A stretch of DNA of 64,000 bases from Pseudomonas indica NBRC 103045 (GTDB lineage: Bacteria; Pseudomonadota; Gammaproteobacteria; Pseudomonadales; Pseudomonadaceae), in the NCBI RefSeq assembly GCF_002091635.1, contig NZ_BDAC01000018.1:62001-126000 (forward strand). The letters run 5' to 3'. Below are positions 53,899 to 62,326 of the stretch, in pieces (position 1 is the first letter of the stretch; each line of letters starts with the position of its first letter). The position numbers were made by a program, and so were the translations under genes. The notes under the pieces were generated by a model, which saw nothing but the letters and a program-made list of their open reading frames with translations, searched no databases and was not told the DNA's origin.

Positions 53899-54846
53899 AT
53901 GGCATGCGGATGTGGTGGCGCGAATGCGGGGCAGGGGGGCTGTGGCGGGCATCAGCCTGCGGTCGAGGTCCCGGCTCAGACGCCGGCGGTGCGTGAAGTG
54001 CTGCCCGAGCCGGCGGTAGAAGCCGCGCCCGCCGCGGGGCCGGAACTGATCGCCAGCAGCGAACAGGAATGGCCGCGGGTACGGGTGAACGGCGTGGCTA
54101 TCGCGCCGGAAGCCATCGCCCAGGAACTGCAATACCACCCGGCCGACAGCCGCGACGAGGCGGTCTACCTGGCGACCCAGGCGCTGGTGGTACGCGAGCT
54201 GCTGCAACAGCGCATCGGCGAGCTGGGCCTGCTGGTGCGGCCCGAGGCCGGGGAAAGCGAGGAAGAGGCGGCCACCCGCTGCCTGATCGAACAGGAAGTG
54301 CAATTGCCGCTGGCCGATGACGTCGCCTGCCGGCAGTTCTACTACAGCAACAGCCAGCGTTTCCGCAGCGCGCCGCTGGTGGCCGCGCGGCACATCCTGC
54401 TGGCTTGCCCGGCGGACGATGCCGACGCCCGTGGCGAGACCCGCGAGCTGGCGCTCGGTCTGCTCGAAGAACTGCTGCAGGCGCCGCAGCGCTTCGCCGA
54501 ACTCGCCCGGCAGCACTCGGCCTGCCCGTCGAAGGAGCAGGGCGGGGCGCTGGGGCAGATCAGCAAGGGCCAGACCGTACCCGAGTTCGAACGCCAATTG
54601 TTCCGCCTGCCGGCCGGCCTCTGCCCGCAGCCGCTGGAAAGCCGCTACGGCTTCCACCTGGTGACGGTGGACCAGCGCATCGAAGGCGAGCAACTGCCCT
54701 ACGAGGCGGTCGCCACGGCGATCCGCAACGAGCTGAACCAGCGCGTCTGGCAGATCGGCGTCGCCCAGTACATCAAGGGATTGATCGGTGCGGCCGATAT
54801 CGAAGGTATCCATTTGCAGGGCGCCGACTCGCCGCTCCTGCAATAA
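53899..54846 (+). CDS. PpiC/NifM-type peptidyl-prolyl isomerase with Cys-rich leader
   Basis: A 315-residue protein. Residues 1-30 are the Cys/Gly-rich leader MACGCGGANAGQGGCGG and its Pro/Ala/Glu tail. Residues about 60-150 form a SurA-like N-domain, and 155-260 a parvulin (PpiC) domain with ARHILLACP and GGALGQISKGQTVPEFERQL. Similar genes sit at the end of nar clusters and resemble NifM, which matures nitrogenase iron protein. Assisting assembly of Nar subunits is therefore plausible. It lacks a signal peptide, so it acts in the cytosol. Confidence 0.88.
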   Translation: MACGCGGANAGQGGCGGHQPAVEVPAQTPAVREVLPEPAVEAAPAAGPELIASSEQEWPRVRVNGVAIAPEAIAQELQYHPADSRDEAVYLATQALVVRELLQQRIGELGLLVRPEAGESEEEAATRCLIEQEVQLPLADDVACRQFYYSNSQRFRSAPLVAARHILLACPADDADARGETRELALGLLEELLQAPQRFAELARQHSACPSKEQGGALGQISKGQTVPEFERQLFRLPAGLCPQPLESRYGFHLVTVDQRIEGEQLPYEAVATAIRNELNQRVWQIGVAQYIKGLIGAADIEGIHLQGADSPLLQ

Positions 54847-54849
54847 AAA

Positions 54850-54900
54850 AGCAGCGGCAAGCGACAAGCCGCAAGCTGCAAGAGAAAAGCTGCAACGAAT
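54850..54900 (+). repeat. Degenerate AGCTGCAAGC/AAGCGACAAGCCGCAAGC repeat
   Basis: The spacer before moaA consists of short imperfect AAGC and GCTGCAAG iterations, a low-complexity motif seen in many Pseudomonas intergenic regions. No structure beyond this is evident. Confidence 0.55.
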
Positions 54901-54909
54901 ATCGGAGCG

Positions 54910-55905
54910 ATGATGGACACACAACTGCAGGATGGCTTCGGCCGCACCATCGATTACCTGCGCCTGTCGGTGACCGACCGCTGCGATTTCCGCTGTGTCT
55001 ACTGCATGGCCGAGGACATGACCTTCCTGCCGCGCCAGCAGGTACTGGCGCTGGAGGAGCTGGAGCGGGTGGCGAGAATCTTCGTCGGCCTGGGCGTGAA
55101 GAAGATCCGCCTCACCGGCGGCGAGCCGCTGGTGCGCAAGGGCATCGTCGGCCTCTGCGAACGCATCGCCGGCTTGTCCGGCCTGCGCGAACTGGTGATG
55201 ACCAGCAACGGCTCGCAGCTCGGCAAACTGGCCCGGCCGCTGGCCAAGGCCGGTCTCAAGCGCCTCAACATCAGCCTGGACAGTCTCGACCCGGAGCGCT
55301 TCCGCGCCATCACCCGCACCGGCGACCTGCGCCAGGTGCTGGCCGGCATCGACGCGGCGCGGGAAGCCGGCTTCGAGCGGATCAAACTCAACTGCGTGGT
55401 GATGAAAGGCCGCAATGCCGACGAGGTGCCGGCCCTGGTGGACTACGCCGTGGCCAACGGCCTGGATATCAGCTTCATCGAGGAAATGCCCCTGGGTGCG
55501 GTCGGCCGCGACCGGGGCGAGAGCTTCTGCTCCAGCGACGAAGTGCGCGCCCTGATCGCCGAACGCCACGCGCTGATCGACAGCGCCGAACAGAGCGGCG
55601 GTCCGGCCCGCTACGTGCGTCTGCTGGAACACCCGCAGACCCGCGTCGGCTTCATCTCGCCGCACTCGCACAATTTCTGCGCCACCTGCAACCGCTTGCG
55701 CCTGACCGTGGAAGGCCGGCTGCTGCTGTGCCTCGGCCACGAAAATTCCATCGACCTGCGCGGCCTGCTGCGCCGCCATCCCACCAGCGACACACCGATC
55801 ATCGACGCCATCCATGGCGCCTTGCAGCGCAAGCCGCTGCGACACGAATTTTCCGCCGCGGGCGAAGTGCAGGTGCTGCGCTTCATGAACGCCAGCGGCG
55901 GATAA
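54910..55905 (+). CDS. moaA: Molybdenum cofactor biosynthesis protein MoaA
   Basis: This 331-residue radical SAM enzyme converts GTP to 3',8-cyclo-7,8-dihydro-GTP, the first step to the molybdopterin required by NarG. The N-terminal SAM cluster is CDFRCVYC, and the second [4Fe-4S] cluster is in [11 protein letters not shown] with LLLCLGHE. The essential C-terminal GG is present (NASGG). It ends the nar cluster, and such a copy is often distinct from the housekeeping moaA. Adjacent ATGs at 54910 and 54913 follow CGGAGCG; the start could be either. Confidence 0.94.
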   Translation: MMDTQLQDGFGRTIDYLRLSVTDRCDFRCVYCMAEDMTFLPRQQVLALEELERVARIFVGLGVKKIRLTGGEPLVRKGIVGLCERIAGLSGLRELVMTSNGSQLGKLARPLAKAGLKRLNISLDSLDPERFRAITRTGDLRQVLAGIDAAREAGFERIKLNCVVMKGRNADEVPALVDYAVANGLDISFIEEMPLGAVGRDRGESFCSSDEVRALIAERHALIDSAEQSGGPARYVRLLEHPQTRVGFISPHSHNFCATCNRLRLTVEGRLLLCLGHENSIDLRGLLRRHPTSDTPIIDAIHGALQRKPLRHEFSAAGEVQVLRFMNASGG

Positions 55906-55929
55906 CCGGGCGGTTCTCCCTGACGTTTG

Positions 55930-55952
55930 GCCGCCGCGAGGCGGCTTTTTTT
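55930..55952 (+). terminator. Rho-independent terminator after moaA
   Basis: GCCGCC/GGCGGC stem with a GCGA loop followed by seven T residues, 25 bp after the moaA stop, closing the nar-moaA cluster. Confidence 0.92.
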
Positions 55953-56143
55953 CGGGCGATCCAAGGGCTGGTGAAGAGCGGTAATCCGGTAGGGTCGGAT
56001 TCATTCGACCACCGCGGCGACGCCATGGGCGCCGTTGGTCGCACCGAACCGTCGGATCGCACGCGAATCCCGCCAGGGCCGTACCACCCAACCGGTCCTC
56101 ACCTATCCTGAAAGTATCAGCCCTCCGATGAAGAGAAGCGTTC

Positions 56144-56551
56144 ATGGCCATTCACCTCGATCACCTCATGGTGCCGGCTCATGACAAGCGGGCGTCGGCG
56201 AAGCTATTGGCCGGGTTGCTCGGGGTGCCCTGGTCGGAAACCGGCGTGGGCCCCTTCGTGCCCGTCTACCTGAACGACGGCCTGACCCTCGACTTCGACG
56301 AATGGAGCGGATTTTTTCCCCGGCTGCATTTCTGCTTCCGGGTCACCGAAGACGACTTCGACGCCATCCTCGCCCGTATCCACGCCATGGGCATCGCCTA
56401 CCGCAGCCATGTTCACGGCCCGGTCGACCGGCAGATCGACACCGAGCACGGTGGCCGCATCGTTTACTGGAACGAGCCGGACGGGCATCAGTGGGAACTG
56501 CTTACCGTCAGCTATGCACGCCAATCCGATGACGTCTACCTCGGTATGTAG
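56144..56551 (+). CDS. VOC-family (glyoxalase/bleomycin-resistance type) protein
   Basis: A 135-residue protein with the paired beta-alpha-beta-beta-beta units of the VOC fold: MAIHLDHLMVPAHDKRASAK at the start, RLHFCFRVTEDDFDAILARI in the middle, and VYWNEPDGHQWELLTVSY at the end. His7 and Glu (in WELL) are likely metal ligands. The substrate is unknown. A GATGAAGAGAAGCG stretch precedes the ATG. Upstream 55953-56143 contains one REP-like GGATTCATTCGACC unit only. Confidence 0.85.
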   Translation: MAIHLDHLMVPAHDKRASAKLLAGLLGVPWSETGVGPFVPVYLNDGLTLDFDEWSGFFPRLHFCFRVTEDDFDAILARIHAMGIAYRSHVHGPVDRQIDTEHGGRIVYWNEPDGHQWELLTVSYARQSDDVYLGM

Positions 56552-57133
56552 GGGCGAATTTATTCGCCCGGCGAGGCTGAATGTGGGCGAATGAATTTGT
56601 CTCTACTCGGGCTCCTGTAGGAGCGAGCGCTACTCGCGAAGAGGCTTGCCGGCCATCGCGAATGAATTCGCTCCCACACGAAAGGCCAGTGCTGTGTAGG
56701 GGAGAATTTATTCTCCCGGCGGAGGTGGGTCAGGCCAATGAAATCGCCTCTACCGGTTTCGCCTTGCTGTAGGAGCGAGCTTGCTCGCGAAAAGGCTTTC
56801 GCAGAAGCCTCGCCAGCAGAGCTGGCTGCACAGGCATCGGTGTTTTCCGAGAATCCCGGTGCGATCGATACTCAGCCCCCTCCCCCCAGAGGGGCGAGGG
56901 CGTTATACGGTGTGGGTTCGAAACCTTGATGAAGCAGCAGTTCCAAGCGTGAAACTATTCGCCAGCAGAGCGGGTTCAACGTTGGGTTGGTGCGGTACGC
57001 AACCTGTGGGAGCGGATTTATCCGCGAATCGGCCTACCGCTATCGCGATGAGTTCGCTCCCACATAGAGGTCAAGGCTGCGTTTCTGCTCACCTGTAGGG
57101 TCGAATTCATTCGACCGAGCGAACTGCAGGCGA
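56552..57133. repeat. Large REP-rich intergenic region
   Basis: More than seven palindromic units occur between 56545 and 57120. They include GGCGAATTTATTCGCC, GTAGGAGCGAGCGCTACTCG, GGAGCGAGCTTGCTCGCG, CCGCGAAT-type and AATTCATTCGACC units. About 56860-56900 has a CCCCCTCCCCCCAGAGGGGCGAGGG-like remnant of the composite cassette hairpin. No gene seen. Confidence 0.8.
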
Positions 57134-57406
57134 TCACATCGATCCGCTGGACCGCGTGCGCACTTTGTTCCGCATGGTCGACGACGCCAGCGCCTGTTTT
57201 ATTTCCAGCGCCAGTTGCGAAACGCTTCTGATGGTCGTGAGTTTGTCGGGGGCGATGTTTTTTACCAGCAAGCGGGTGGTATTCGAATCGTCGTACAGGC
57301 GTACGCAAATACCTTCGTTTTCGGTTCTTTTACATTCACAGCCCAACGGGGAAAAAGAAGATTGGATGATTTGGCAGGCCATATCGAATTTCAAGGCATC
57401 AGTCAT
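57134..57406 (-). CDS. DUF1652 family protein
   Basis: A 90-residue protein beginning MTDALKFDMACQIIQSSFSP, followed by LGCECKRTENEGICVRLYDD and TIRSVSQLALEIKQALA. This is the pattern of DUF1652, a Pseudomonas family of unknown function. The start ATG at 57406 fits the family N-terminus. A ribosome site before it is weak. The C-terminal 14 residues are divergent. Confidence 0.75.
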   Translation of the reverse strand: MTDALKFDMACQIIQSSFSPLGCECKRTENEGICVRLYDDSNTTRLLVKNIAPDKLTTIRSVSQLALEIKQALASSTMRNKVRTRSSGSM

Positions 57407-57648
57407 TTTTGTTCCCTACCCCTGGTAATGATGAGGGTGCTGTCGTTTACCCTGTTCCTTCACGATATCTGCCCTATTTCCCAGATCCGTCTGGGCAGTG
57501 TATGCGCTCCCCGAGCAATGTCTAATCTCGCTTCGTTCTTTATCGCTGCGTTTTATGAGCGAGGTCTTTGTTTTCCTGAGTTGCCGGGACATTTTGCGGG
57601 ATACATTCGCTCAAGTATGGGCGGAGGCTTCCGCCCCCGCCCACGGGC

Positions 57649-57987
57649 TCAGCTGTTGCGACCGCCGCCGCGGCTGTTCTGGCCACCTTTGCGACCCGCT
57701 TCGGAAGCGCGTTCACGGTCGTTGGCGAAGTTGCCGCCGCTGGCCTGGCCGCCTTTCCTGCCGGCCTCGGAGGCCCGCTCGGGGTCGTTGGCAAAGTTGC
57801 CTCCGCTGTTCTGACCACCCTTGCTGCCGATTTCCTGATAGAACTCCCGGCCATGGCTCTCGGAGGTCGCCTCACCCCCTTTCTGGCCGATGTCCTGGTA
57901 GAACTCTTTGCCATGAGTATCGGAAGTCGCTTCGCCTCCCTTGCGCCCGGCTTCGTCCACACTCATTTTGCCTTTATCTTCAGCCAT
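57649..57987 (-). CDS. KGG-repeat (Con-10 type) stress protein
   Basis: A 112-residue highly polar protein with five KGG repeats: EAGRKGGEAT, IGQKGGEAT, IGSKGGQNS, AGRKGGQAS and AGRKGGQNS. They alternate with DTHGKEFYQD-, SHGREFYQE- and FANDPERAS-like linkers. The KGG/Con-10 family is linked to general and desiccation stress, as with E. coli YciG. Repeats 1-2 and 3-5 form two classes, indicating internal duplication. GAGGAGAATTGT precedes the start. A GGGCGGA/TCCGCCC hairpin (57619-57636) follows the stop. Confidence 0.85.
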   Translation of the reverse strand: MAEDKGKMSVDEAGRKGGEATSDTHGKEFYQDIGQKGGEATSESHGREFYQEIGSKGGQNSGGNFANDPERASEAGRKGGQASGGNFANDRERASEAGRKGGQNSRGGGRNS

Positions 57988-58404
57988 ACAATTCTCCTCA
58001 ACATTCGTTTCGGGAGGAAAAGCGGAACCGTAATCAAGTTCCGCGCCTCAGTGAGTTGGAAGTTGGCCCCAGGGGAAAGTTCTGGCGTTCTTGATGAGCG
58101 GTTACTGGGTGACGATCCGGTCGTTTCGGTAATTCGCTGGCGACATGAACGAAGCGGTAGTTTCATTTATGGGAATACCGCTTCGTTAATTAGAAGTTTC
58201 TTGATTGGGGTTGATTTCGTAATAGCCAACGTGTTGGCGAATGACCGTCGGGGAGCTTAACGATACCCGCCGCCATCGCCTCGGAAACTCAACCGTTCCC
58301 TCTTGATCACGGTCAATTCCCGGACGGGGTTGGGCGAGTACCTTGCACAACATGTTGTGGTCTTGGTGATCACGTAAAACCATCTGTTGTGTAGGGAGAC
58401 GAAT
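57988..58404. promoter_or_regulatory. Upstream region of nrdD, with ANR/DNR box
   Basis: This 417-bp region has no gene. It is AT-richer than its surroundings near 58150-58260. It holds the box at 58303-58316 and several short inverted segments, such as GCACAACATGTTGTGGT at 58344-58360. Confidence 0.6.
58303..58316 (+). promoter_or_regulatory. ANR/DNR (FNR-type) box upstream of nrdD
   Basis: TTGATCACGGTCAA matches the consensus in all but one base, centred 95 bp before the nrdD ATG. It is nearly the same sequence as the box of the DGC gene at 40145. Placed near -41 it gives a start about 58351. Confidence 0.82.
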
Positions 58405-60426
58405 ATGACCGGCCTGCCATCCTTCCGTCCCGAGTCGTTACGCAAGCGTGACGGCCGCTGGGTTGCCTTCGATCTGGAGAAGATCCGCCGGGCCATCGCG
58501 GCGGCCGGGGAGGTGACCGGGGAGTTCGAGGGGGCGCGGGCGGGCGATCTGGCCGAGGCGGTGCTGGCGCGTCTGCTCGACCGCCGCGAGCTGGATGTGG
58601 AGCGGGTGCAGGACAGCGTCGAGCGGGTGCTGATGGAGGCGGGCTACTACACCACGGCGCGCGCCTACATCGTCTACCGAGAACGGCATGGCCGGCTGCG
58701 CCGCGACCGCAAGGCGCTGGTCGACGTGGCAGCGTCGATGAACGAGTACCTGTCCCGCGAGGACTGGCGGGTGCGGGCCAACGCCAACCAGGGCTATTCG
58801 CTGGGCGGGCTGATTCTCAACGTGTCCGGCAAGGTCACCGCCAACTACTGGCTGGACGAGGTATACAGCCCGGAGATCGGCCAGGCGCACCGCGAGGCGG
58901 ACCTGCACATCCACGACCTGGACATGTTGGCCGGCTACTGCGCCGGCTGGTCACTGCGCACCCTGCTCCACGAGGGTTTCAATGGCATTCCCGGCCGGGT
59001 CGAGGCCGGGCCGCCGAAGCATCTCTCCAGCGCCCTGGGGCAGATGGTCAACTTCCTCGGCACCCTGCAGAACGAGTGGGCCGGCGCCCAGGCGTTCAGC
59101 TCCTTCGATACTTACCTGGCGCCCTTCGTGCGCAAGGACGGCCTGGGCTACGAGGAAGTGCGCCAGGCGTTGCAGGAATTCATCTACAACCTCAACGTGC
59201 CGTCGCGCTGGGGCACCCAGACGCCGTTCACCAACCTGACCTTCGACTGGGTCTGCCCGGAAGACCTGCGCGAGCAGATTCCGGTGATCGGCGGCGAGGA
59301 AATGCCGTTCGCCTATGGCGAGCTGCAAGCCGAGATGGAGCTGATCAACCGCGCCTACATCGAGGTGATGATGACCGGCGATTCCCTCGGCCGGGTGTTC
59401 ACCTTCCCGATCCCCACCTACAACATCACCCACGACTTCCCCTGGGACAGCGAGAATGCCGACCGCCTGTTCGACATGACGGCGCGCTACGGCCTGCCGT
59501 ACTTCCAGAACTTCCTCAATTCCGACATGAAGCCCAACCAGGTGCGCTCCATGTGCTGCCGCCTGCAACTGGACGTGCGTGAGCTGCTCAAGCGCGGCGG
59601 CGGGCTGTTCGGCTCGGCGGAGCAGACCGGCTCCCTCGGCGTGGTGACGATCAACTGCGCGCGGCTGGGCTACCTGTTCTGTGGCGACCGCAAGGGACTC
59701 TACCGGCGCCTGGACGAGCTGCTGGAAATGGCCCGGCAGAGCCTGGAAGTGAAGCGCAAGGTGATCCAGCACCACATGGACGCCGGCCTTTATCCCTACA
59801 CCAAGCGTTACCTGGGCACGCTGCGCAACCATTTCTCCACCGTTGGCGTGAACGGCCTGCACGAGATGCTGCGCAACTTCACCGCTGACCGCGAGGGGAT
59901 GCACACCGAGGCGGGCCGGGCCTTCGCCCTCGAGCTGCTGGACCATGTGCGGGCGACCCTGGTGCGTTTCCAAGAGGAAACCGGCCACCTCTACAACCTG
60001 GAGGCGACGCCGGCGGAGGGCACCACCTACCGCTTCGCCAAGGAAGACCGCAAGCGCTTCCCCGGCATCCTCCAGGCCGGCTCGGACGAGGCACCGTACT
60101 ACACCAACTCCTCGCAACTGCCGGTGGGCTTCACCGATGACCCCTTCGAAGCGCTGGTGCTGCAGGACGAGCTGCAATGCAAGTACACCGGCGGTACCGT
60201 GCTGCACCTGTACATGGCCGAGCGGATTTCCTCGGTGGAGGCCTGCAAGAAGCTGGTGCGCACCGCGCTCGGCCGCTTCCGCCTGCCGTACCTGACGGTG
60301 ACGCCGACCTTCTCGATCTGTCCGGTGCACGGCTACCTGGCCGGCGAGCATGAGTTCTGTCCGAAGTGCGACGAGGCCTTGTTGCAGCGCCAGCAGACGT
60401 GCACGACCAGCACCTGTAATGCGTGA
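58405..60426 (+). CDS. nrdD: Anaerobic ribonucleotide reductase large part NrdD, lacking its glycyl-radical end
   Basis: A 673-residue class III reductase. An ATP-cone regulates activity (residues about 12-100, KRDGRWVAFDLEKIRRAIAA). The catalytic barrel includes ADLHIHDLDMLAGYCAGW, MVNFLGTLQNEWAGAQAFSS and the finger-loop thiyl site VTINCARLGYL. A zinc ribbon CPVHGY...CPKC closes the chain, which then ends at TSTCNA. The C-terminal R-V-x-GY glycyl-radical segment that normally follows the zinc site is missing. It appears in the separate gene at 60685. GGGAGACGA precedes the ATG. Expression should be anaerobic. Confidence 0.92.
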   Translation: MTGLPSFRPESLRKRDGRWVAFDLEKIRRAIAAAGEVTGEFEGARAGDLAEAVLARLLDRRELDVERVQDSVERVLMEAGYYTTARAYIVYRERHGRLRRDRKALVDVAASMNEYLSREDWRVRANANQGYSLGGLILNVSGKVTANYWLDEVYSPEIGQAHREADLHIHDLDMLAGYCAGWSLRTLLHEGFNGIPGRVEAGPPKHLSSALGQMVNFLGTLQNEWAGAQAFSSFDTYLAPFVRKDGLGYEEVRQALQEFIYNLNVPSRWGTQTPFTNLTFDWVCPEDLREQIPVIGGEEMPFAYGELQAEMELINRAYIEVMMTGDSLGRVFTFPIPTYNITHDFPWDSENADRLFDMTARYGLPYFQNFLNSDMKPNQVRSMCCRLQLDVRELLKRGGGLFGSAEQTGSLGVVTINCARLGYLFCGDRKGLYRRLDELLEMARQSLEVKRKVIQHHMDAGLYPYTKRYLGTLRNHFSTVGVNGLHEMLRNFTADREGMHTEAGRAFALELLDHVRATLVRFQEETGHLYNLEATPAEGTTYRFAKEDRKRFPGILQAGSDEAPYYTNSSQLPVGFTDDPFEALVLQDELQCKYTGGTVLHLYMAERISSVEACKKLVRTALGRFRLPYLTVTPTFSICPVHGYLAGEHEFCPKCDEALLQRQQTCTTSTCNA

Positions 60427-60432
60427 ACATTT

Positions 60433-60625
60433 TGTAGGGGCGAAGAGGCCTGCCGGCCATCGCGAATGAATTCGCTCCCACACGAAAGGCCAGTGCTGTG
60501 TAGGGGCGAATTTATTCGCCCGGCGAGGCTGAATTCGGGCGAATGAATTCGCCCCTACTCGTGCCCTTGTAGGAGCGAGCTCTGCTCGCGAAGCGTTCGC
60601 CAGCAGAGCTGGCTCCTACAAAAGC
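60433..60625. repeat. REP cluster inserted between nrdD and its split-off glycyl-radical gene
   Basis: Palindromic units GCGAATGAATTCGC, GGCGAATTTATTCGCC, GGCGAATGAATTCGCC, GGAGCGAGCTCTGCTCGCG and CGCCAGCAGAGCTGG follow one another here. Part of it repeats the sequence at 56640-56720 almost word for word (the CCGGCCATCGCGAATG and CCACACGAAAGGCCAGTG stretches). Confidence 0.85.
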
Positions 60626-60684
60626 TGCCCATCCGCCCAACGGCAATACAACCGATTTCACCACCAACAGAAGGAGCAAGACCC

Positions 60685-60849
60685 ATGAACCAAGCCATCC
60701 AACTGCCCCAGGAGCAGCGTCAGCGTTGCGAAGTGTGGACCCGGGTGATGGGCTATCACCGTCCGGTCGCGGCCTTCAATCCGGGCAAGCAGTCCGAGCA
60801 TCGCGAACGCCAGCATTTCACCGAATGCGCGGCGGGCCTGGCGCGCTGA
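60685..60849 (+). CDS. Separate glycyl-radical domain of NrdD (54 aa)
   Basis: The 54-codon gene encodes MNQAIQLPQEQRQRCEVWTR and then VMGYHRPVAAFNPGKQSEHR. The stretch REVxxRV-GY-RPV-xFN-GKQ-E--R is the conserved radical-bearing end of many class III reductases, with the radical glycine at residue 23 of this protein. The cognate NrdD upstream lacks exactly this region. A strong AGAAGGAG ribosome site precedes the ATG, and nrdG starts 10 bp after its stop. The two parts presumably assemble in trans, and NrdG would place the radical on the small protein. Confidence 0.83.
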   Translation: MNQAIQLPQEQRQRCEVWTRVMGYHRPVAAFNPGKQSEHRERQHFTECAAGLAR

Positions 60850-60859
60850 GGTGGGGGCG

Positions 60860-61549
60860 ATGCTGAGGGTCGGGGGGCTGGTCCCCCTGACCACCCTGGA
60901 TTTCCCCGGTCACCTGGCCTGCGTACTGTTCTGCCAGGGCTGCGCCTGGCGCTGCCGCTACTGCCACAACCCGCAACTGATCCCGGCGCGTGGCGAGCAG
61001 GAACATGCCTGGGACGCGGTGCTGGATTTCCTGCGCAGCCGCCAGGGGTTGCTCGATGCCGTGGTGTTCAGCGGCGGTGAGCCGACCTTGCAGAAAACCT
61101 TGCCCGAGGCCATCGAACAGGTGCGCGCCCTGGGCTTTCGCATCGGCCTGCACAGCGCCGGGGTGAAACCCAAGCCGTTCGCCCGTGTCGTGAAACTGAC
61201 CGACTGGGTGGGCTTCGACGTCAAGGCGCTGCCCGAGGACGCCGAGCGGGTCACCGGCGTGGCCGGCAGCGGCGCGGCCAACTGGCGCAGCCTGGATCAC
61301 CTGCTCGCCAGCGGCGTGGATTACGAATGCCGCACCACCGTGCACTGGCATCTGTTCGATGCCGACCGGCTGTGGCGGCTGGCCCTGCGCCTGCGTGAAA
61401 CGGGGGTGGAGCGCTTCGCCGTGCAATGGGTGCGTACCGCGCGCATGCTCGACGACAGCCTGCCCTGGGCGCCACCGCCGCTGGAACAGCGTGAGCTGTG
61501 GGAGCAACTGGAAGCGCTGTTTCCTCAGTTCATACTGCGCGGAGGCTGA
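60860..61549 (+). CDS. nrdG: Anaerobic ribonucleotide reductase activase NrdG (radical SAM)
   Basis: A 229-residue radical SAM enzyme that makes the glycyl radical on NrdD. The cluster cysteines are C28, C32 and C35 in CAWRCRYCHNP, followed by the SAM motif VVFSGGEPTLQ. It belongs to the TIGR02495 branch of activases. GAGGTGG precedes the ATG at 60860; a GTG at 60851 is an alternative. Its substrate glycine here should lie on the 54-residue protein encoded just upstream. The gene overlaps the end of the convergent regulator by 20 bp. Confidence 0.9.
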   Translation: MLRVGGLVPLTTLDFPGHLACVLFCQGCAWRCRYCHNPQLIPARGEQEHAWDAVLDFLRSRQGLLDAVVFSGGEPTLQKTLPEAIEQVRALGFRIGLHSAGVKPKPFARVVKLTDWVGFDVKALPEDAERVTGVAGSGAANWRSLDHLLASGVDYECRTTVHWHLFDADRLWRLALRLRETGVERFAVQWVRTARMLDDSLPWAPPPLEQRELWEQLEALFPQFILRGG

Positions 61550-62246
61550 TTTCCCGGCTTTCGCTGAACTCGTCGAGCAGCCGCCCGACGCTGGGGATGC
61601 GGATGCGTCGCCCGCGGCTCTCGATGAGTCCGGCCTGGCGCAGGCGCGCCATGATCCGCGAGAGGGTTTCCGGCTGCATCGACAGCCGCGCCGCGACCAG
61701 CCGCTTGGGCAGCAACAGGTCGATCTCGGCACTTTCCACCGCACGGTTTTCCAGACGCTGGATCAGGTACAGGGCGAAGCGCTGGGTGGCGTTCTGCAAG
61801 GTCAGCGTTTCCAGCTCGCCGAGGCGCTGGTGCAGGCGCACGCTGAGGTGGCCGAGCAGGTGCAGGCAGGTCTGCGGATGCTCGCTGAGAATCTGCAGCA
61901 TCATCCGGTTGGGAAAACTGATCATGTGCACCGGGCCGAGGGTCTGGGCGCACACCGGGTAGACCGCGTGCTGCATGAACATCACCGCTTCGGCGAAGGT
62001 CTGCCCGGCCTGGATGATCTCCACCACCTTTTCCTGCCCGTCCGCCGAGATGCGGAACAGCTTCACCCGCCCGCTGAGCACCAGGAAGAAGCGCTCGGCC
62101 TCCTGGCCCTGGTGCAGCAACATCACCTCGTTGGCGTGGCGCTGCTCGTGGGCAGCATCGAGCAGGCGCACCTGGTCCTCCCGACGCAGATGCCTGAACA
62201 GTGGGTGGAGAAGAATGATTTCGCGGGTTTCCGGGGCCTGTATCAC
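61530..62246 (-). CDS. DNR-type CRP/FNR-family regulator
   Basis: A 238-residue regulator with a cyclic-nucleotide-binding-type sensor (residues 15-130, FFLVLSGRVKLFRISADGQE) and a winged helix-turn-helix (VAARLSMQPETLSRIMARLR). The recognition helix has E--SR as in FNR/ANR/DNR, so it should read TTGAT-N4-ATCAA boxes such as those before narK, nrdD and the DGC gene. It lacks the N-terminal cysteine cluster of ANR, and resembles heme/NO-sensing DNR in FAEAVMFM and LGELETLTLQNATQR. Its own sensing mechanism is inferred. Confidence 0.87.
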   Translation of the reverse strand: MIQAPETREIILLHPLFRHLRREDQVRLLDAAHEQRHANEVMLLHQGQEAERFFLVLSGRVKLFRISADGQEKVVEIIQAGQTFAEAVMFMQHAVYPVCAQTLGPVHMISFPNRMMLQILSEHPQTCLHLLGHLSVRLHQRLGELETLTLQNATQRFALYLIQRLENRAVESAEIDLLLPKRLVAARLSMQPETLSRIMARLRQAGLIESRGRRIRIPSVGRLLDEFSESREISLRAV

Positions 62247-62326
62247 GTCGCAGCCTGGTCCGATGGGAGTGTTCTCAGCCTAAGGGCTAGGGGGGAGGTA
62301 CTCCATTCCCCGGACGGGGTACCTCA

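Noticed and set aside
53878-56151. 757-codon minus-strand frame across the PpiC gene and moaA
   Set aside because: Shadow of two well-supported plus-strand genes, with no domain pattern of its own.
60427-60684. A sequencing frameshift joining NrdD to the glycyl-radical ORF
   Set aside because: The gap is 258 bp of REP repeats, not a one- or two-base slip, and the small gene has its own start codon and strong ribosome site.
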